Assembly: GCF_900101745.1 (NCBI RefSeq) | Contig: NZ_FNAD01000016.1 | Coordinates: forward strand, 1-64,000 | Direction: 5' to 3' | Origin: Glycomyces harbinensis | GTDB taxonomy: Bacteria > Actinomycetota > Actinomycetes > Mycobacteriales > Micromonosporaceae | Length of the DNA: 64,000 nt | Shown here: positions 43,242 to 52,517 of the stretch, one piece after another | Layout: each line of letters begins with the position of its first letter | How positions within the stretch are numbered: position 1 is the first letter of the stretch | Program-made: the position numbers and the translations under genes | The notes under the pieces: generated by a model | The model's input: the letters and a program-made list of their open reading frames with translations, nothing else | Database searches by the model: none | What the model was told of the DNA's origin: nothing

Positions 43242-43247
43242 TAGGAT
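43242..43247 (+). promoter_or_regulatory. -10 element (leaderless) of the subtilisin-inhibitor-like gene
   Basis: TAGGAT, six bases before the ATG at 43254; no ribosome site. Confidence 0.6.
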
Positions 43248-43253
43248 CGGCTC

Positions 43254-43688
43254 ATGAAGCAGCTTTCCGTCGGGGCCGCGATCGCGGCCGCCGCCGCGTT
43301 CGTCGCCCTGAGTTCCGCACCAGCCCAAGCGTTGTCGCTCCAGGAGGCGCAGCCGATGCCGGTCGACCCCGGCATCGGCGATGGAGGAGCCGGCCTGGTG
43401 TTCCTGTCGGTCTCCGGTCAGAGCGGCGAGAACGACGCCCGGGCGCTCCTGTGCCCCGACGGGCAGGGCCACGCGCAGGGCTTCGAGGCCTGCACGCAGC
43501 TGACCGCCGCGGGCGGCGACCTCGAGGCGCTGAACCCGGTCGACGGCTTCTGCACCAAGGAGTACGCGCCGGTCACGTTCCGGGCATTCGGGGTCTGGGA
43601 GGAGGAGTTCGTGTCCTACGAGCACGAGTTCTCCAACTACTGCACCGGCCTGCACGCGACCGGCGGCGCGGTCTTCGACCTCTCCTGA
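43254..43688 (+). CDS. Secreted subtilisin inhibitor-like (SSI) protease inhibitor
   Basis: The protein has 144 residues. The signal peptide (1-26) ends APAQA. Four cysteines at 67, 80, 100 and 130 have the SSI spacing for two disulfides. The reactive-site loop is GFCTKEYAPV; by alignment with Streptomyces SSI (Cys-Pro-Met-Val-Tyr) the P1 residue is Lys102, predicting trypsin-like rather than subtilisin-like targets. The conserved FSNYC near the end fits the family. It probably acts outside the cell on the producer's or a competitor's proteases. Start is leaderless. Confidence 0.85.
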   Translation: MKQLSVGAAIAAAAAFVALSSAPAQALSLQEAQPMPVDPGIGDGGAGLVFLSVSGQSGENDARALLCPDGQGHAQGFEACTQLTAAGGDLEALNPVDGFCTKEYAPVTFRAFGVWEEEFVSYEHEFSNYCTGLHATGGAVFDLS

Positions 43689-43694
43689 GACGAG

Positions 43695-43730
43695 ACGACA
43701 GGGCCCGAGCGGTGTCGCTCGGGCCCTGTC
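43695..43730. terminator. Bidirectional terminator
   Basis: Perfect 16-bp arms (CGACAGGGCCCGAGCG and complement) with a GTGT loop between the convergent SSI-like and pdxS genes. Confidence 0.8.
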
Positions 43731-43743
43731 GGCGTCTTCGGGG

Positions 43744-44664
43744 CTACCAGCCGCGCTTGGCGAGCTTCTGCTCCTCGGAGAGCGTGTCGACGTTGATGCC
43801 GACCATGGCCTCGCCCAGGCCGCGCGAGACCTCCGCGATGACCTTCGGGTCGTCGTGGAAGGCCGTGGCCTTGACGATGGCGGCGGCGCGCTTGGCGGGG
43901 TCGCCGGACTTGAAGATGCCCGAGCCGACGAACACGCCCTCGGCGCCCAGCTGCATCATCATGGCCGCGTCGGCCGGGGTGGCGATGCCGCCGGCGGTGA
44001 ACAGCACCACCGGGAGCCTGCCGAGCCTGGCGACCTCGGCGACCAGCTCGTACGGCGCGCGCAGTTCCTTCGCGGCGGCGTACAGCTCGGTCGAGTCGAG
44101 GGTGGTGAGGCGGCCGATGTCCTGGCGGATCTGGCGCATGTGGCGGGTCGCCTCGACGACGTTGCCGGTGCCGGCCTCGCCCTTGGAGCGGATCATGGCC
44201 GCGCCCTCGGAGATGCGGCGCAGGGCCTCGCCGAGGTTGGTCGCACCGCACACGAACGGCACGTTGTACTGCCACTTGTCGATGTGGTTGGCCTCGTCGG
44301 CCGGGGTCAGCACCTCGGACTCGTCCACGTAGTCCACGCCGAGTGACTCCAGGACGGCGGCCTCGGTGAAGTGGCCGATGCGGGCCTTGGCCATGACCGG
44401 GATCGAGACGGCCTCGATGATCCCGTCGATCATGTCGGGGTCGGACATGCGCGAGACGCCGCCCTCGGCGCGGATGTCGGCCGGGACGCGCTCGAGCGCC
44501 ATGACGGCCACGGCTCCGGCGTCCTCGGCGATCTTGGCCTGCGCGGGGGTGACGACGTCCATGATGACGCCGCCTTTCAGCATGTCGGCCATGCCGCGCT
44601 TGACGCGGGCGGTCCCGATCTCGGCCTCGGTCTTGTGGGTCTCTGACACGGTCACCGGCTCCAT
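43744..44664 (-). CDS. pdxS: Pyridoxal 5'-phosphate synthase subunit PdxS
   Basis: The protein has 306 residues and a TIM barrel with [17 protein letters not shown], the catalytic lysines (in [10 protein letters not shown] and [12 protein letters not shown]), and the phosphate loop near [11 protein letters not shown]. It makes PLP from ribose 5-phosphate, glyceraldehyde 3-phosphate and ammonia supplied by PdxT. Ends with a strong shared hairpin, so it is probably transcribed without pdxT. Confidence 0.97.
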   Translation of the reverse strand: MEPVTVSETHKTEAEIGTARVKRGMADMLKGGVIMDVVTPAQAKIAEDAGAVAVMALERVPADIRAEGGVSRMSDPDMIDGIIEAVSIPVMAKARIGHFTEAAVLESLGVDYVDESEVLTPADEANHIDKWQYNVPFVCGATNLGEALRRISEGAAMIRSKGEAGTGNVVEATRHMRQIRQDIGRLTTLDSTELYAAAKELRAPYELVAEVARLGRLPVVLFTAGGIATPADAAMMMQLGAEGVFVGSGIFKSGDPAKRAAAIVKATAFHDDPKVIAEVSRGLGEAMVGINVDTLSEEQKLAKRGW

Positions 44665-44817
44665 CTGAGGTAGTACGTCGCGGTCTGGGCTGACCTGCGC
44701 GCCGGGCCGCCCTGTTCGAGGGCACGCCCCAGGCTCGCACGCTTCGCCTTGAGAGGTGATCTGACCTGGCCGATTCTACGCCGCGACCGGCCTCACAAGC
44801 CCGCTGACACCAACCGC

Positions 44818-45312
44818 TCAGACGGAGCCGAACTCGCTGCTCGGATCGTCGATGTCCCAGTACTCGGGGCGCGGGAGGCGGCGGTGCAGGCGCAGCACGA
44901 CCGCCATCGTCAGCGAGCGCGAGGCGACGGCGTCGCGCACGAAGTCGGTGTGGATCTGGCGCGCCAGCGCGACACGCCGGTTGGCCGAGTCGAGGTCGTC
45001 GGACCACAGGGGGTTCTCGGCGAGGTCGCGCAGGGCGCGGGTGAGGTCGTTCTCGGCGTACTCGCGCAGCTCCCGCTGGCGCTGGGTGTCGGCGGGGACG
45101 GCGACGACGGAGAGGGCGAGGGCGACGACCTCTTCGAAGCCGGGGTTGCCGACGAACTTGAGGACGGTCTCGGCGCGGTCGTCGAGCTTGGCGAGGAGCG
45201 CGGACTCGGCGGCTCGGGCGCGGCGGTGCAGCCGTTCCACCCGGGTGACCGTCCAGGTCGCGTACGCGCCGAAGACGGCCACGATCGTCACGAGTACGGC
45301 CAGCCACCACAT
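44818..45312 (-). CDS. Membrane-anchored protein with helical cytoplasmic domain
   Basis: About 164 residues. One N-terminal helix (MWWLAVLVTIVAVFGAYATW), then a long helical region (RVERLHRRARAAESALLAKL) resembling LemA-like or actinobacterial pimA-neighbour proteins. A TACGAT hexamer ends seven bases before ATG 45312; an ATG three codons earlier (45321) overlaps that element and is the alternative start. It lies between pimA and pdxS, as does a membrane protein in mycobacteria. Function unknown. Confidence 0.7.
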   Translation of the reverse strand: MWWLAVLVTIVAVFGAYATWTVTRVERLHRRARAAESALLAKLDDRAETVLKFVGNPGFEEVVALALSVVAVPADTQRQRELREYAENDLTRALRDLAENPLWSDDLDSANRRVALARQIHTDFVRDAVASRSLTMAVVLRLHRRLPRPEYWDIDDPSSEFGSV

Positions 45313-45396
45313 CGGGATCATCGTACGGGCATACTGCGACGGCCGGGTGTCCGGCCGAAGGCGCCCCGGGGTCGGGTCACGGCCGCTTCGGGGCCC

Positions 45397-46524
45397 TCAT
45401 CGGCGGCGTTCGGTGCCGGCCTCGATGGCGGCGCGGTAGACCTCCAGGAGGCGGGCGGCGACTTCGGGCCAGTCGTAGCGCTTGACCCATTCGTTGGCGC
45501 GTTCGACGTAGGCGGTGCGGGCGCCCGGGTCGTCGAGGAGGCGCCCGGCCTTGTCGGCGAGGTCGGCGGCGTCGCCGACGGCGAAGAGCCCGCCGGCGTT
45601 GCCGTCGTCCAGGACGGAGCGGAACGCCTCGATGTCGGAGGCGAGGACGCAGGTCCCGGCGGCCATGGCCTCGGTGAGGATCATGCCGAAGGACTCGCCG
45701 CCGGTGTTGGGGGCGACGTAGAGGTCCACGCCGGCGAGCATGGAGGCCTTCTCCTCGTCGGCGACGGCGCCGAGGAAGCGGATGCGGGAGGCGATGTCGG
45801 GGTCGAGTCCGGCGACGGCGGCCTCGGGGTCGCCGCGGCCGACGACGAGCATGTGCAGGTCGGGGCGGTCGGCGGCGAGGCGCGCGAAGGCCTCGCGGAG
45901 GATCGGGAAGCCCTTGCGGGACTCGGTGTAGCGGCCCATGAAGCCGATGGTGGGGCCGTCGGGCTTCTCGGCGAGGGGGGCGGCCTTGCGGTAGAAGGCG
46001 ACGGGCACGCCGTTGGGGATCTCGACGGCGCCGCCGCCGAGGTGCTCGACCTGGACCTTGCGGGCGTAGGGGCTGACGGCGATGCGGGCCGAGAGGTTCT
46101 CCAGGACGAGCTGGGCCATGTGCTTGCCGGCGGCGAGCATCCGGGATCGGGTCATGGCGGTGTGGAAGGTCGCGACGACCGGGCAGCGGGCGTTGAGGAC
46201 CGCCAGGCACGACAGGCTCGGGGTGAGCGGTTCGTGGACGTGGATGACGTCGAAGTCGCCCTCGCTGCACCACTTGCGGACGCGCGCGGCCGAGCGGGGC
46301 CCGAACGCGAGGCGGGCGATGGAGCCGTTGTAGGGCACCGCGACGGCCTTGCCGCCGGAGACCACGAAGTCGGGCAGGCCCTCGGTCTCGGTGGCGGGGG
46401 CGAGGACGGAGACGTCGTGACCGGCGTCGATGAGGGTCTCGGCCAGGTCGCGGATGTGGAACTGGACGCCGCCGGGGACGTCGAAGGAGTACGGGCTGAC
46501 GATCCCGATCCGCAGGTCGCCCAT
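45397..46524 (-). CDS. pimA: Phosphatidylinositol alpha-mannosyltransferase
   Basis: This protein of 375 residues is a GT4-type glycosyltransferase with two Rossmann domains. The acceptor-side motif SPYSFDVPGGVQFHIRDL and the donor-binding EX7E region (PNTGGESFGMILTEAMA) are present. It adds the first mannose from GDP-mannose to phosphatidylinositol on the inner membrane face. It starts one base after the patA stop in the HIT-pgsA-patA-pimA unit. Confidence 0.95.
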   Translation of the reverse strand: MGDLRIGIVSPYSFDVPGGVQFHIRDLAETLIDAGHDVSVLAPATETEGLPDFVVSGGKAVAVPYNGSIARLAFGPRSAARVRKWCSEGDFDVIHVHEPLTPSLSCLAVLNARCPVVATFHTAMTRSRMLAAGKHMAQLVLENLSARIAVSPYARKVQVEHLGGGAVEIPNGVPVAFYRKAAPLAEKPDGPTIGFMGRYTESRKGFPILREAFARLAADRPDLHMLVVGRGDPEAAVAGLDPDIASRIRFLGAVADEEKASMLAGVDLYVAPNTGGESFGMILTEAMAAGTCVLASDIEAFRSVLDDGNAGGLFAVGDAADLADKAGRLLDDPGARTAYVERANEWVKRYDWPEVAARLLEVYRAAIEAGTERRR

Positions 46525-46525
46525 G

Positions 46526-47428
46526 TCAGGCCGATCTCTCCGGGGCCGGTGCGGGTGCGAAGTCGGCGCTCCAGAACCGCTGGAGCATGTGCCAGTCGGC
46601 GGGGTGGGCGCGGATGCCGGCCTCGAACGCGTCGGCCATGCGCTGGGTCGTGGAGGCGACGCGGTCCCGGAACGATCCGGTGCCGGTGTCGACGGGCCCT
46701 GAGATGTGGCAGACGGCGCGGTCGGCCTCGTAGTGGATGTCCGCGGTGAACAGCTCGACCTTGTTGCGGATGGCGAGCAGGGCCGGACCGGTCGGGAAGG
46801 TCGTGGCCTCGCCGAAGAACTCGACCTCGGTGCCGCTGCGGCCCAGGTCCCGGTCGGCGACGAGCGCGACCACGTGCCCGGCTTCGAGCGCTTCGCCTAG
46901 GGCCGCTTGGGGATTGCGGTCCCCGCCGGAGGCGGGGATGATCGTCATCCCCAGCGACTCGCGGTATTCGAGGAAGCGCCGGTAGACCCCTTCGGGCTTG
47001 AGCCGTTCGGCGACCGTCGTGAGGCGGTCTCCGGCCACGGCGGGCACCCAGGCCCCGGCGAGGTCCCAGTTGCCGCAGTGCGGCAGCGCCACGATCGAGC
47101 CCAGGCCCCGCTTCGCGCGCTCGTGGACGGGCTCGTAGCCGTTCATCTCGAACCGGCGCTGGAGGTGGGCGGTGCTCATCGACGGCAGCCGGAACGACTC
47201 GACCCAGTACCGCGCGTACGAGCGCATCGCGTCCCGCATCAGCGCCTCGCCGGGTTCGGCGCCGACGACGCGGGCGAGGTTCCTGCGCAGCTGGCGCACG
47301 GGCCGGCCGTCCTTGCGCACGGCCCGGTCGGCGAACGTCCGGCTCAGCGCGTACGCGGCGGACTCGGGCAGGAGCCGCACGCCGCGCCAGGCGGCCAGGT
47401 AGGCCAGCTCGGTGAGGCGCTCAGACAT
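46526..47428 (-). CDS. patA: Phosphatidylinositol mannoside acyltransferase (lysophospholipid acyltransferase family)
   Basis: The protein has 300 residues, membrane-associated. The HxxxxD-like acyltransferase motif is in VALPHCGNWDLAG, followed by ADRDLGRSGTEVEFFGE. By position between pgsA and pimA it corresponds to the mycobacterial enzyme that acylates PIM. It overlaps pgsA by 8 bases. Confidence 0.92.
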   Translation of the reverse strand: MSERLTELAYLAAWRGVRLLPESAAYALSRTFADRAVRKDGRPVRQLRRNLARVVGAEPGEALMRDAMRSYARYWVESFRLPSMSTAHLQRRFEMNGYEPVHERAKRGLGSIVALPHCGNWDLAGAWVPAVAGDRLTTVAERLKPEGVYRRFLEYRESLGMTIIPASGGDRNPQAALGEALEAGHVVALVADRDLGRSGTEVEFFGEATTFPTGPALLAIRNKVELFTADIHYEADRAVCHISGPVDTGTGSFRDRVASTTQRMADAFEAGIRAHPADWHMLQRFWSADFAPAPAPERSA

Positions 47429-48044
47429 CGACGCGCTCCCCGTCGAGCAGTTCGCGCGCCTGGACCAGGCGCTGGACCACCGTGATCGAGGCGAGCAGGG
47501 CGAGCAGGCCCATGCCGGCCTCCATCGCCCACGGGACGCCGACGACCTCGGCCAGGACCGCGACCCCGGCGAGGATCAGGCGCTCGGGGCGCTCGGCGAT
47601 GCCCGCGGTGACCACGACGCCGAGCCCTTCGGCCCGGGCCTTCACGTACGAGACGACCTGCCCGGCGATGAGCGCGAACAGGGCCAGCGCGCAGCCGAGG
47701 AACCGCTCCTCGGTCAGCAGCCAGTAGCCCAGGCCCGCGAGCATCGCGCCGTCGGCGAGGCGGTCGCAGGTCGAGTCGAGCAGTGCGCCGAAGCGGCTGG
47801 TGGTGCCCTTGACGCGGGCGATCGCGCCGTCGAGCAGGTCGGTGAACACGGACAGGCCGACGACGATCAGTCCGGCGAGCAGGTGCCCCTGCGACAGCAG
47901 CAGCACCGAGGCGGCCACGACGATCGCGGTGCCGGCGATGGTGACGGCGTTGGCGGACACGCCGACGCGGATGAGGACCTTCGCAGCGGCGTCGACGTAT
48001 CGGCGCAGGCCGGCGCGGCCGGAGGTCCGGAGGAACTTCGCCAT
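47421..48044 (-). CDS. pgsA: CDP-alcohol phosphatidyltransferase (phosphatidylinositol phosphate synthase)
   Basis: About 207 residues with six membrane segments. The CDP-alcohol transferase signature DLLDGAIAR followed by GALLDSTCDRLAD (DxxDGxxAR...GxxxDxxxD) is intact. In actinobacteria the enzyme at this locus joins CDP-diacylglycerol and inositol phosphate. ATG 48044 follows AGGAG; a longer open frame upstream is not supported. Confidence 0.94.
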   Translation of the reverse strand: MAKFLRTSGRAGLRRYVDAAAKVLIRVGVSANAVTIAGTAIVVAASVLLLSQGHLLAGLIVVGLSVFTDLLDGAIARVKGTTSRFGALLDSTCDRLADGAMLAGLGYWLLTEERFLGCALALFALIAGQVVSYVKARAEGLGVVVTAGIAERPERLILAGVAVLAEVVGVPWAMEAGMGLLALLASITVVQRLVQARELLDGERVDV

Positions 48045-48161
48045 GGTCTCCTGTTTTCTCAGGCTGGCCCAAGTTGGGTGTTCGGGCAAGTGGGTGCGGC
48101 ACTCACCCCGGCGGCGGGGCCGGAGGCGGGCACACCACTGACTCTAACGGTGCCCGGCCGG

Positions 48162-48707
48162 TCACACCCGCTCCCATGCGGCCGAGAGTTGCTCGCGGGT
48201 GTCCGACAGGTACTGCGGGAGGGTCTTGGTGCGGCCGATGATCGGCATGAAGTTCGCGTCCCCGCCCCAGCGCGGGACGATGTGCTGGTGCAGGTGGCCG
48301 GCGATGCCCGCCCCCGCGACCTGGCCCTGGTTCATCCCGATGTTGAACCCGTGCGCGCCCATCGAGGAGCGCAGCACCGCCATGGCCTGCTGCGTGAGCG
48401 CGCCCATCTCGGCGACCTCTTCGACGTCGAGGTCGGTGTAGTCGGGCACGTGCCGGAAGGGCACGACCATGAGATGGCCGGAGTTGTACGGGTACTTGTT
48501 CATCACCACGTACATGTGGGTGCCGCGGGTGACGATGTTCCCGTCCGCGTCCTCCAGCTTGGGGATCTCGCAGAAGGGGCAGCCCTCGACGTCGGCGTCG
48601 TCGCCGGTCGGCTTCCCCTCGCCCTGGATGTAGGACATGCGGTGGGGGGTCCACAGCCGCTCGTACCCGTCGGGGACGCCGACGCCTTCGCCTTCGCGCT
48701 CTTCCAC
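48162..48707 (-). CDS. HIT-family nucleotide phosphorylase/hydrolase
   Basis: The protein has 181 residues. The histidine triad is HLHQHIVPRW, with the zinc-type CPFCEIP upstream. It corresponds by position and sequence to the mycobacterial Ap4A phosphorylase-like protein next to pgsA. It probably splits diadenosine tetraphosphate or related nucleotides. The GTG start has TAGGAT ending six bases upstream, so this leads a leaderless transcript that probably includes pgsA, patA and pimA. Confidence 0.92.
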   Translation of the reverse strand: MEEREGEGVGVPDGYERLWTPHRMSYIQGEGKPTGDDADVEGCPFCEIPKLEDADGNIVTRGTHMYVVMNKYPYNSGHLMVVPFRHVPDYTDLDVEEVAEMGALTQQAMAVLRSSMGAHGFNIGMNQGQVAGAGIAGHLHQHIVPRWGGDANFMPIIGRTKTLPQYLSDTREQLSAAWERV

Positions 48708-48713
48708 GGGACG

Positions 48714-48719
48714 ATCCTA
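48714..48719 (-). promoter_or_regulatory. -10 element (leaderless) of the HIT gene
   Basis: TAGGAT on the minus strand, six bases before the GTG at 48707. The opposing antiporter promoter lies about 60 bases away. Confidence 0.6.
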
Positions 48720-48776
48720 GGCCACGATGCCGCATCGGTGAAACGCGACGAAATCCCTGCGACACGCCACAGCGGA

Positions 48777-48782
48777 TAAACT
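48777..48782 (+). promoter_or_regulatory. -10 element (leaderless) of the antiporter gene
   Basis: TAAACT, six bases before the GTG at 48789. Confidence 0.6.
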
Positions 48783-48788
48783 CCGCAC

Positions 48789-50282
48789 GTGACGTTGCCC
48801 CAGCTGTACCTCGCGGTACTCATCGGTTGCGTCACCGTGCTGGCCTCGATCGCCGCCATCCGGGCCACGCACCGGCTCGGGCTCCCCGCGCTCCTGGTGT
48901 TCCTCGGCATCGGCATGCTCCTGGGCGAGGACGGCGTGGGCATCCCGTTCGAGGACTTCGAACTCGCGCAGGTCCTCGGCACGTTCGCGCTGGCGCTCAT
49001 CCTCATCGAGGGCGGCCTGTCGACCCGCTGGCGGGCGATCTCCGGGCAGTTGGCGCCCGCCTCGATGCTCGCGACGCTCGGCGTCGGCGTCTCGGTGACG
49101 GTGACCGCGCTGGGGGCGCACTTCCTGCTCGGGTTCGGCTGGCAGGCGTCCCTGGTCATCGGCGCGGTCGTGGCCTCCACCGACGCCGCGGCCGTGTTCT
49201 CGGAGCTGCGCGGCATCGGCCTGCCCAAGCGGCTCAGCGGCACCCTGGAGGCCGAATCGGGCTTCAACGACGCCCCCGCGGTGATCCTGGTGCTCGCGTT
49301 CTCCTCCGCCGAGGGACTGCCGACCACGTTCGAGCTCGTCGCGACCCTCGTGTGGGAGCTGGGCGCCGGCTCGCTCATCGGCATCGCGGTCGGCTTCGGC
49401 GGGGCGTGGGTCCTGCGGCGCCTGGCGCTGCCGGTGTCCGGGCTCTACCCGCTGGCGGTCTTCAGCCTCGGCATGGCCGCGTTCGCCGCGGCAGGGACCC
49501 TGCACGCCTCGGGGTTCATCGCCGCGTACCTGGCCGCGCTCGTCCTCGGCAACTCCCGCCTGCCGCACCGCGCGGCCACCCAGTCGTTCGCGACCGGCCT
49601 GGGCTGGGTCGCGCAGCTGGGCATGTTCGTCATGCTCGGGATGCTGGCCTCGCCGGAGAACCTCCTGTACGCGCTGGTGCCGGCGCTGGTCCTCGGCGGG
49701 GTGCTGACGCTGCTGGCCCGGCCGATCTCGGTGTGGCTGAGCCTCATACCGTTCCGCTTCTCGCTCAAGGAGAAGGCGCTGCTCTCGTGGGCGGGGCTGC
49801 GCGGCGCGGTGCCGATCGTCCTGGCCACGATCCCGCAGTCCGCGAACCTGCCGGGCGCGCAGGCGTGGTGGGACATCGTGTTCATCCTCGTCGTGGTGTT
49901 CACGCTGGTCCAGGGCCCGACCCTGCCGTGGGTGGCCAAGCGCCTCGGGCTTTCGGGGCAGGACGTGATCCAGGAGGTCGACATCGAGACGGCGCCGCTG
50001 GACGCGGTCGACGGGGAGGTCCTGACGATCACCGTGCCGAAGGGCTCGGGCCTGGCGGGCCTGCGGGTCTTCGAACTGCGCCTGCCCGAGGGCAGCGCGA
50101 TCGCGGGCGTGGTGCGCGACGACGGCCTCTTCGTCCCCGCCAAGGCCGACCGGCTGCGGTCGAACGACCAGCTCCTCGTGGTCACGACCCCGAAGCTGCG
50201 GGAGGCGACCGAGCAGCGCCTCACGGCCCTGGCGCGGGCGGGCCGCCTGGCTCGCTGGCTCGGCGAGGACGGCAGGGACTGA
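48789..50282 (+). CDS. K+/H+ antiporter, CPA1 family with TrkA-C domain
   Basis: The protein has 497 residues. About twelve membrane helices with the CPA motifs IEGGLSTRW, ASTDAAAVFSELRG and LEAESGFNDAPAVILV, followed by a cytoplasmic TrkA-C domain (about 400-480, GEVLTITVPKGSGLAG). This layout is that of NhaP2/CvrA potassium-proton antiporters. It probably exports K+ or Na+ for pH and volume control. It is inserted, on the opposite strand, between thrS and the HIT gene, which are adjacent in mycobacteria. Leaderless GTG start. Confidence 0.92.
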   Translation: MTLPQLYLAVLIGCVTVLASIAAIRATHRLGLPALLVFLGIGMLLGEDGVGIPFEDFELAQVLGTFALALILIEGGLSTRWRAISGQLAPASMLATLGVGVSVTVTALGAHFLLGFGWQASLVIGAVVASTDAAAVFSELRGIGLPKRLSGTLEAESGFNDAPAVILVLAFSSAEGLPTTFELVATLVWELGAGSLIGIAVGFGGAWVLRRLALPVSGLYPLAVFSLGMAAFAAAGTLHASGFIAAYLAALVLGNSRLPHRAATQSFATGLGWVAQLGMFVMLGMLASPENLLYALVPALVLGGVLTLLARPISVWLSLIPFRFSLKEKALLSWAGLRGAVPIVLATIPQSANLPGAQAWWDIVFILVVVFTLVQGPTLPWVAKRLGLSGQDVIQEVDIETAPLDAVDGEVLTITVPKGSGLAGLRVFELRLPEGSAIAGVVRDDGLFVPAKADRLRSNDQLLVVTTPKLREATEQRLTALARAGRLARWLGEDGRD

Positions 50283-50315
50283 GGCGGCCCGCGCCCCGGA
50301 GGGCACGGGCCGCCT
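50282..50315. terminator. Bidirectional terminator
   Basis: AGGCGGCCCG and CGGGCCGCCT arms around a 14-base loop between the convergent antiporter and thrS genes. Confidence 0.65.
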
Positions 50316-50327
50316 GCTGTCGTCCGG

Positions 50328-52346
50328 TCAGGCCGCTTCGGCGGCGGCCGAAGGGCCTTCGTTGACGCGCGAGGTGACGACGTCGACCACGTGGGCGACG
50401 GCCTCGTCCGCGGTGACGCCGTTGCGCTGGCTGCCGTCCCGGTAGCGGAAGGAGACGGTTCCGGCGTTCTGGTCGTCGTCGCCGGCGATGATCATGAACG
50501 GGATCTTCTGGAGCTGGGCGTTGCGGACCTTCTTCTGCATCCGGTCGTCCGAGTGGTCGACCTCGGCGCGGATGCCCGCGGCGCGGAGCTTCCCGAAGAA
50601 CGCCTCCAGGTAGTCGGCGTTCTCGTCGCGCACCGGGATGCCGACGGCCTGGACGGGGGCCAGCCAGGCCGGGAACGCGCCCGCGTAGTGCTCGGTCAGG
50701 ACGCCGAAGAACCGCTCGATCGAGCCGAACAGCGCCCGGTGGATCATGACCGGCTGCTTGCGGGTGCCGTCGGCCGCGGAGTACTCCAGGCCGAAGCCGT
50801 CGGGCTGGTTGAAGTCGAGCTGGATGGTCGACATCTGCCAGGTGCGCCCGATCGCGTCCTTGGCCTGGACGGAGATCTTGGGGCCGTAGAAGGCCGCGCC
50901 GCCCGGGTCGGGGACGAGGTCGAGGCCGGAATCCTCCGCCACCTGGCGCAGGGTCGCGGTGGCCGACTCCCACACCTCGTCGGAGCCGATGAACTTCGCG
51001 GAGTCGCCCTTGGTGGACAGCTCCAGGTAGAAGTCGTTGAGCCCGTAGTCGCGCAGCAGCTGGAGCACGAATTCGAGCAGGCTCTTGATCTCGCCGGGCG
51101 CCTGCTCCTCGGTGCAGTAGATGTGCGCGTCGTCCTGGGTCATGCCGCGGACGCGGGTGAGGCCGTGGACGACGCCGGACTTCTCGTAGCGGTACACCGA
51201 CCCGAACTCCGACAGGCGCAGCGGCAGCTCCCGGTAGGAGCGCCCCCTCGACTTGAAGATCAGGTTGTGCATCGGGCAGTTCATGGCCTTGAGGTAGTAG
51301 TTCGCGCCCTCGAACTCCATGGGCGGGAACATGGTGTCCGCGTAGTACGGCAGGTGCCCCGAGGTGTGGAACAGGCCCTCTTTGGAGATGTGCGGGGTGT
51401 TGACGAGTTCGTACCCGGCCTGCTTCTGGCGTTCGCGCAGGTAGGACTCCATCTCGTACCGGATGATCCCGCCCTTGGGGTGGAACACCGGGAGCCCGGA
51501 GCCGAGCTCGTCGGGGAACGAGAACAGGTCGAGCTGCTGCCCGAGCCTGCGGTGGTCGCGCTTCTCGGCCTCGGCGAGGCGCGCGAGGTAGTCCTTCTGC
51601 TCCTGAATGGTCGGCCAGGCGGTGCCGTAGATGCGCTGGAGCTGCGGGTTCTTCTCCGAGCCCATCCAGTACGCGGCCGCGGAGCGCATGAGCTTGACGG
51701 AGCCGATGAGCTTGGTGGAGGGCAGGTGCGGGCCCCGGCACAGGTCGGACCAGACCTTCGCGCCGGTGCGGTCGCGGTTGTCGTACGCGGTCAGCTCGCC
51801 GCCGCCGACCTCCATGACCTCGTCGGCGTCGGTGCCCTCGCCCTTGGTCTCGATGAGCTCGAGCTTGTAGGGCTCGTTGGCGAGCTCGGCGCGCGCCTCG
51901 TCGAGGGAGTCGTACTTGCGGCGGTGGAAGGTCTGCCCCTGCTTGATGATCTGGAGCATGCGCTTCTCGACGGCCTTGAGGTCGTCGGGGTTGAACGGCT
52001 CGGCGACGTCGAAGTCGTAGTAGAAGCCGTCGGTGATCGGCGGGCCGATCCCGAGCTTGGCCTCGTGCAGCTCCTGGACCGCCTGCGCCATGACGTGCGC
52101 GGCGGAGTGGCGCATGACGTTGAGGCCGTCGGGGCTGTTGAGCGCGACCGGCTCGACCTTGGCGTCGGCGTCGGGGGCCCACGAGAGGTCCCGGAGCCGC
52201 CCTTCGGCGTCGCGGACGACGACGATCGCGTTCGGCCCGTGCACGGGGAGGCCGGCGGCGGCCACCGCGTCGGCACCGGTAGTGCCAGCCGTCACCCAGA
52301 GGGGTTCGACGACGCCTGGACTGTTGTTCGGTGCTGCGGAAGCCAC
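50328..52346 (-). CDS. thrS: Threonyl-tRNA synthetase
   Basis: About 672 residues. A TGS-like N-terminal region, the editing domain with [11 protein letters not shown], and the class II core with [13 protein letters not shown] (zinc ligand Cys) and [15 protein letters not shown], then an anticodon-binding domain. It charges tRNA-Thr and edits mischarged Ser. The true start is GTG 52346, four bases after GAGGAG; the open frame continues upstream across merR only because of GC bias. Confidence 0.97.
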   Translation of the reverse strand: MASAAPNNSPGVVEPLWVTAGTTGADAVAAAGLPVHGPNAIVVVRDAEGRLRDLSWAPDADAKVEPVALNSPDGLNVMRHSAAHVMAQAVQELHEAKLGIGPPITDGFYYDFDVAEPFNPDDLKAVEKRMLQIIKQGQTFHRRKYDSLDEARAELANEPYKLELIETKGEGTDADEVMEVGGGELTAYDNRDRTGAKVWSDLCRGPHLPSTKLIGSVKLMRSAAAYWMGSEKNPQLQRIYGTAWPTIQEQKDYLARLAEAEKRDHRRLGQQLDLFSFPDELGSGLPVFHPKGGIIRYEMESYLRERQKQAGYELVNTPHISKEGLFHTSGHLPYYADTMFPPMEFEGANYYLKAMNCPMHNLIFKSRGRSYRELPLRLSEFGSVYRYEKSGVVHGLTRVRGMTQDDAHIYCTEEQAPGEIKSLLEFVLQLLRDYGLNDFYLELSTKGDSAKFIGSDEVWESATATLRQVAEDSGLDLVPDPGGAAFYGPKISVQAKDAIGRTWQMSTIQLDFNQPDGFGLEYSAADGTRKQPVMIHRALFGSIERFFGVLTEHYAGAFPAWLAPVQAVGIPVRDENADYLEAFFGKLRAAGIRAEVDHSDDRMQKKVRNAQLQKIPFMIIAGDDDQNAGTVSFRYRDGSQRNGVTADEAVAHVVDVVTSRVNEGPSAAAEAA

Positions 52347-52479
52347 GGTTCTCCTCATTCGCGTGAGCCGGCCGGAGCCGGTGTTCGACATTCGGGTCCA
52401 TGCTAGTCGCCGTGCGGAAAGGCGGTCGAATGCATTGGCGGCCGCGTGAGGAGTGCCGGGAATTCCTTCGGGCCCGGGC

Positions 52480-52511
52480 TTGACCTTGGACCCGGCACCA
52501 AGGTTTACGGT
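52480..52511 (+). promoter_or_regulatory. MerR-type promoter and operator
   Basis: TTGACC (-35, 52480-52485) and TACGGT (-10, 52506-52511) are separated by 20 bases. The inverted repeat ACCTTGG-N8-CCAAGGT (52483-52504) overlaps the -35 and fills most of the spacer. The long spacer with a dyad is the hallmark of promoters untwisted by MerR activators. The -10 ends six bases before the merR ATG, so the transcript is leaderless. Confidence 0.8.
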
Positions 52512-52517
52512 CGTTGC

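Noticed and set aside
52347-52479. T-box leader for thrS
   Set aside because: No T-box sequence or antiterminator was visible and the start has an ordinary ribosome site close to a divergent promoter.
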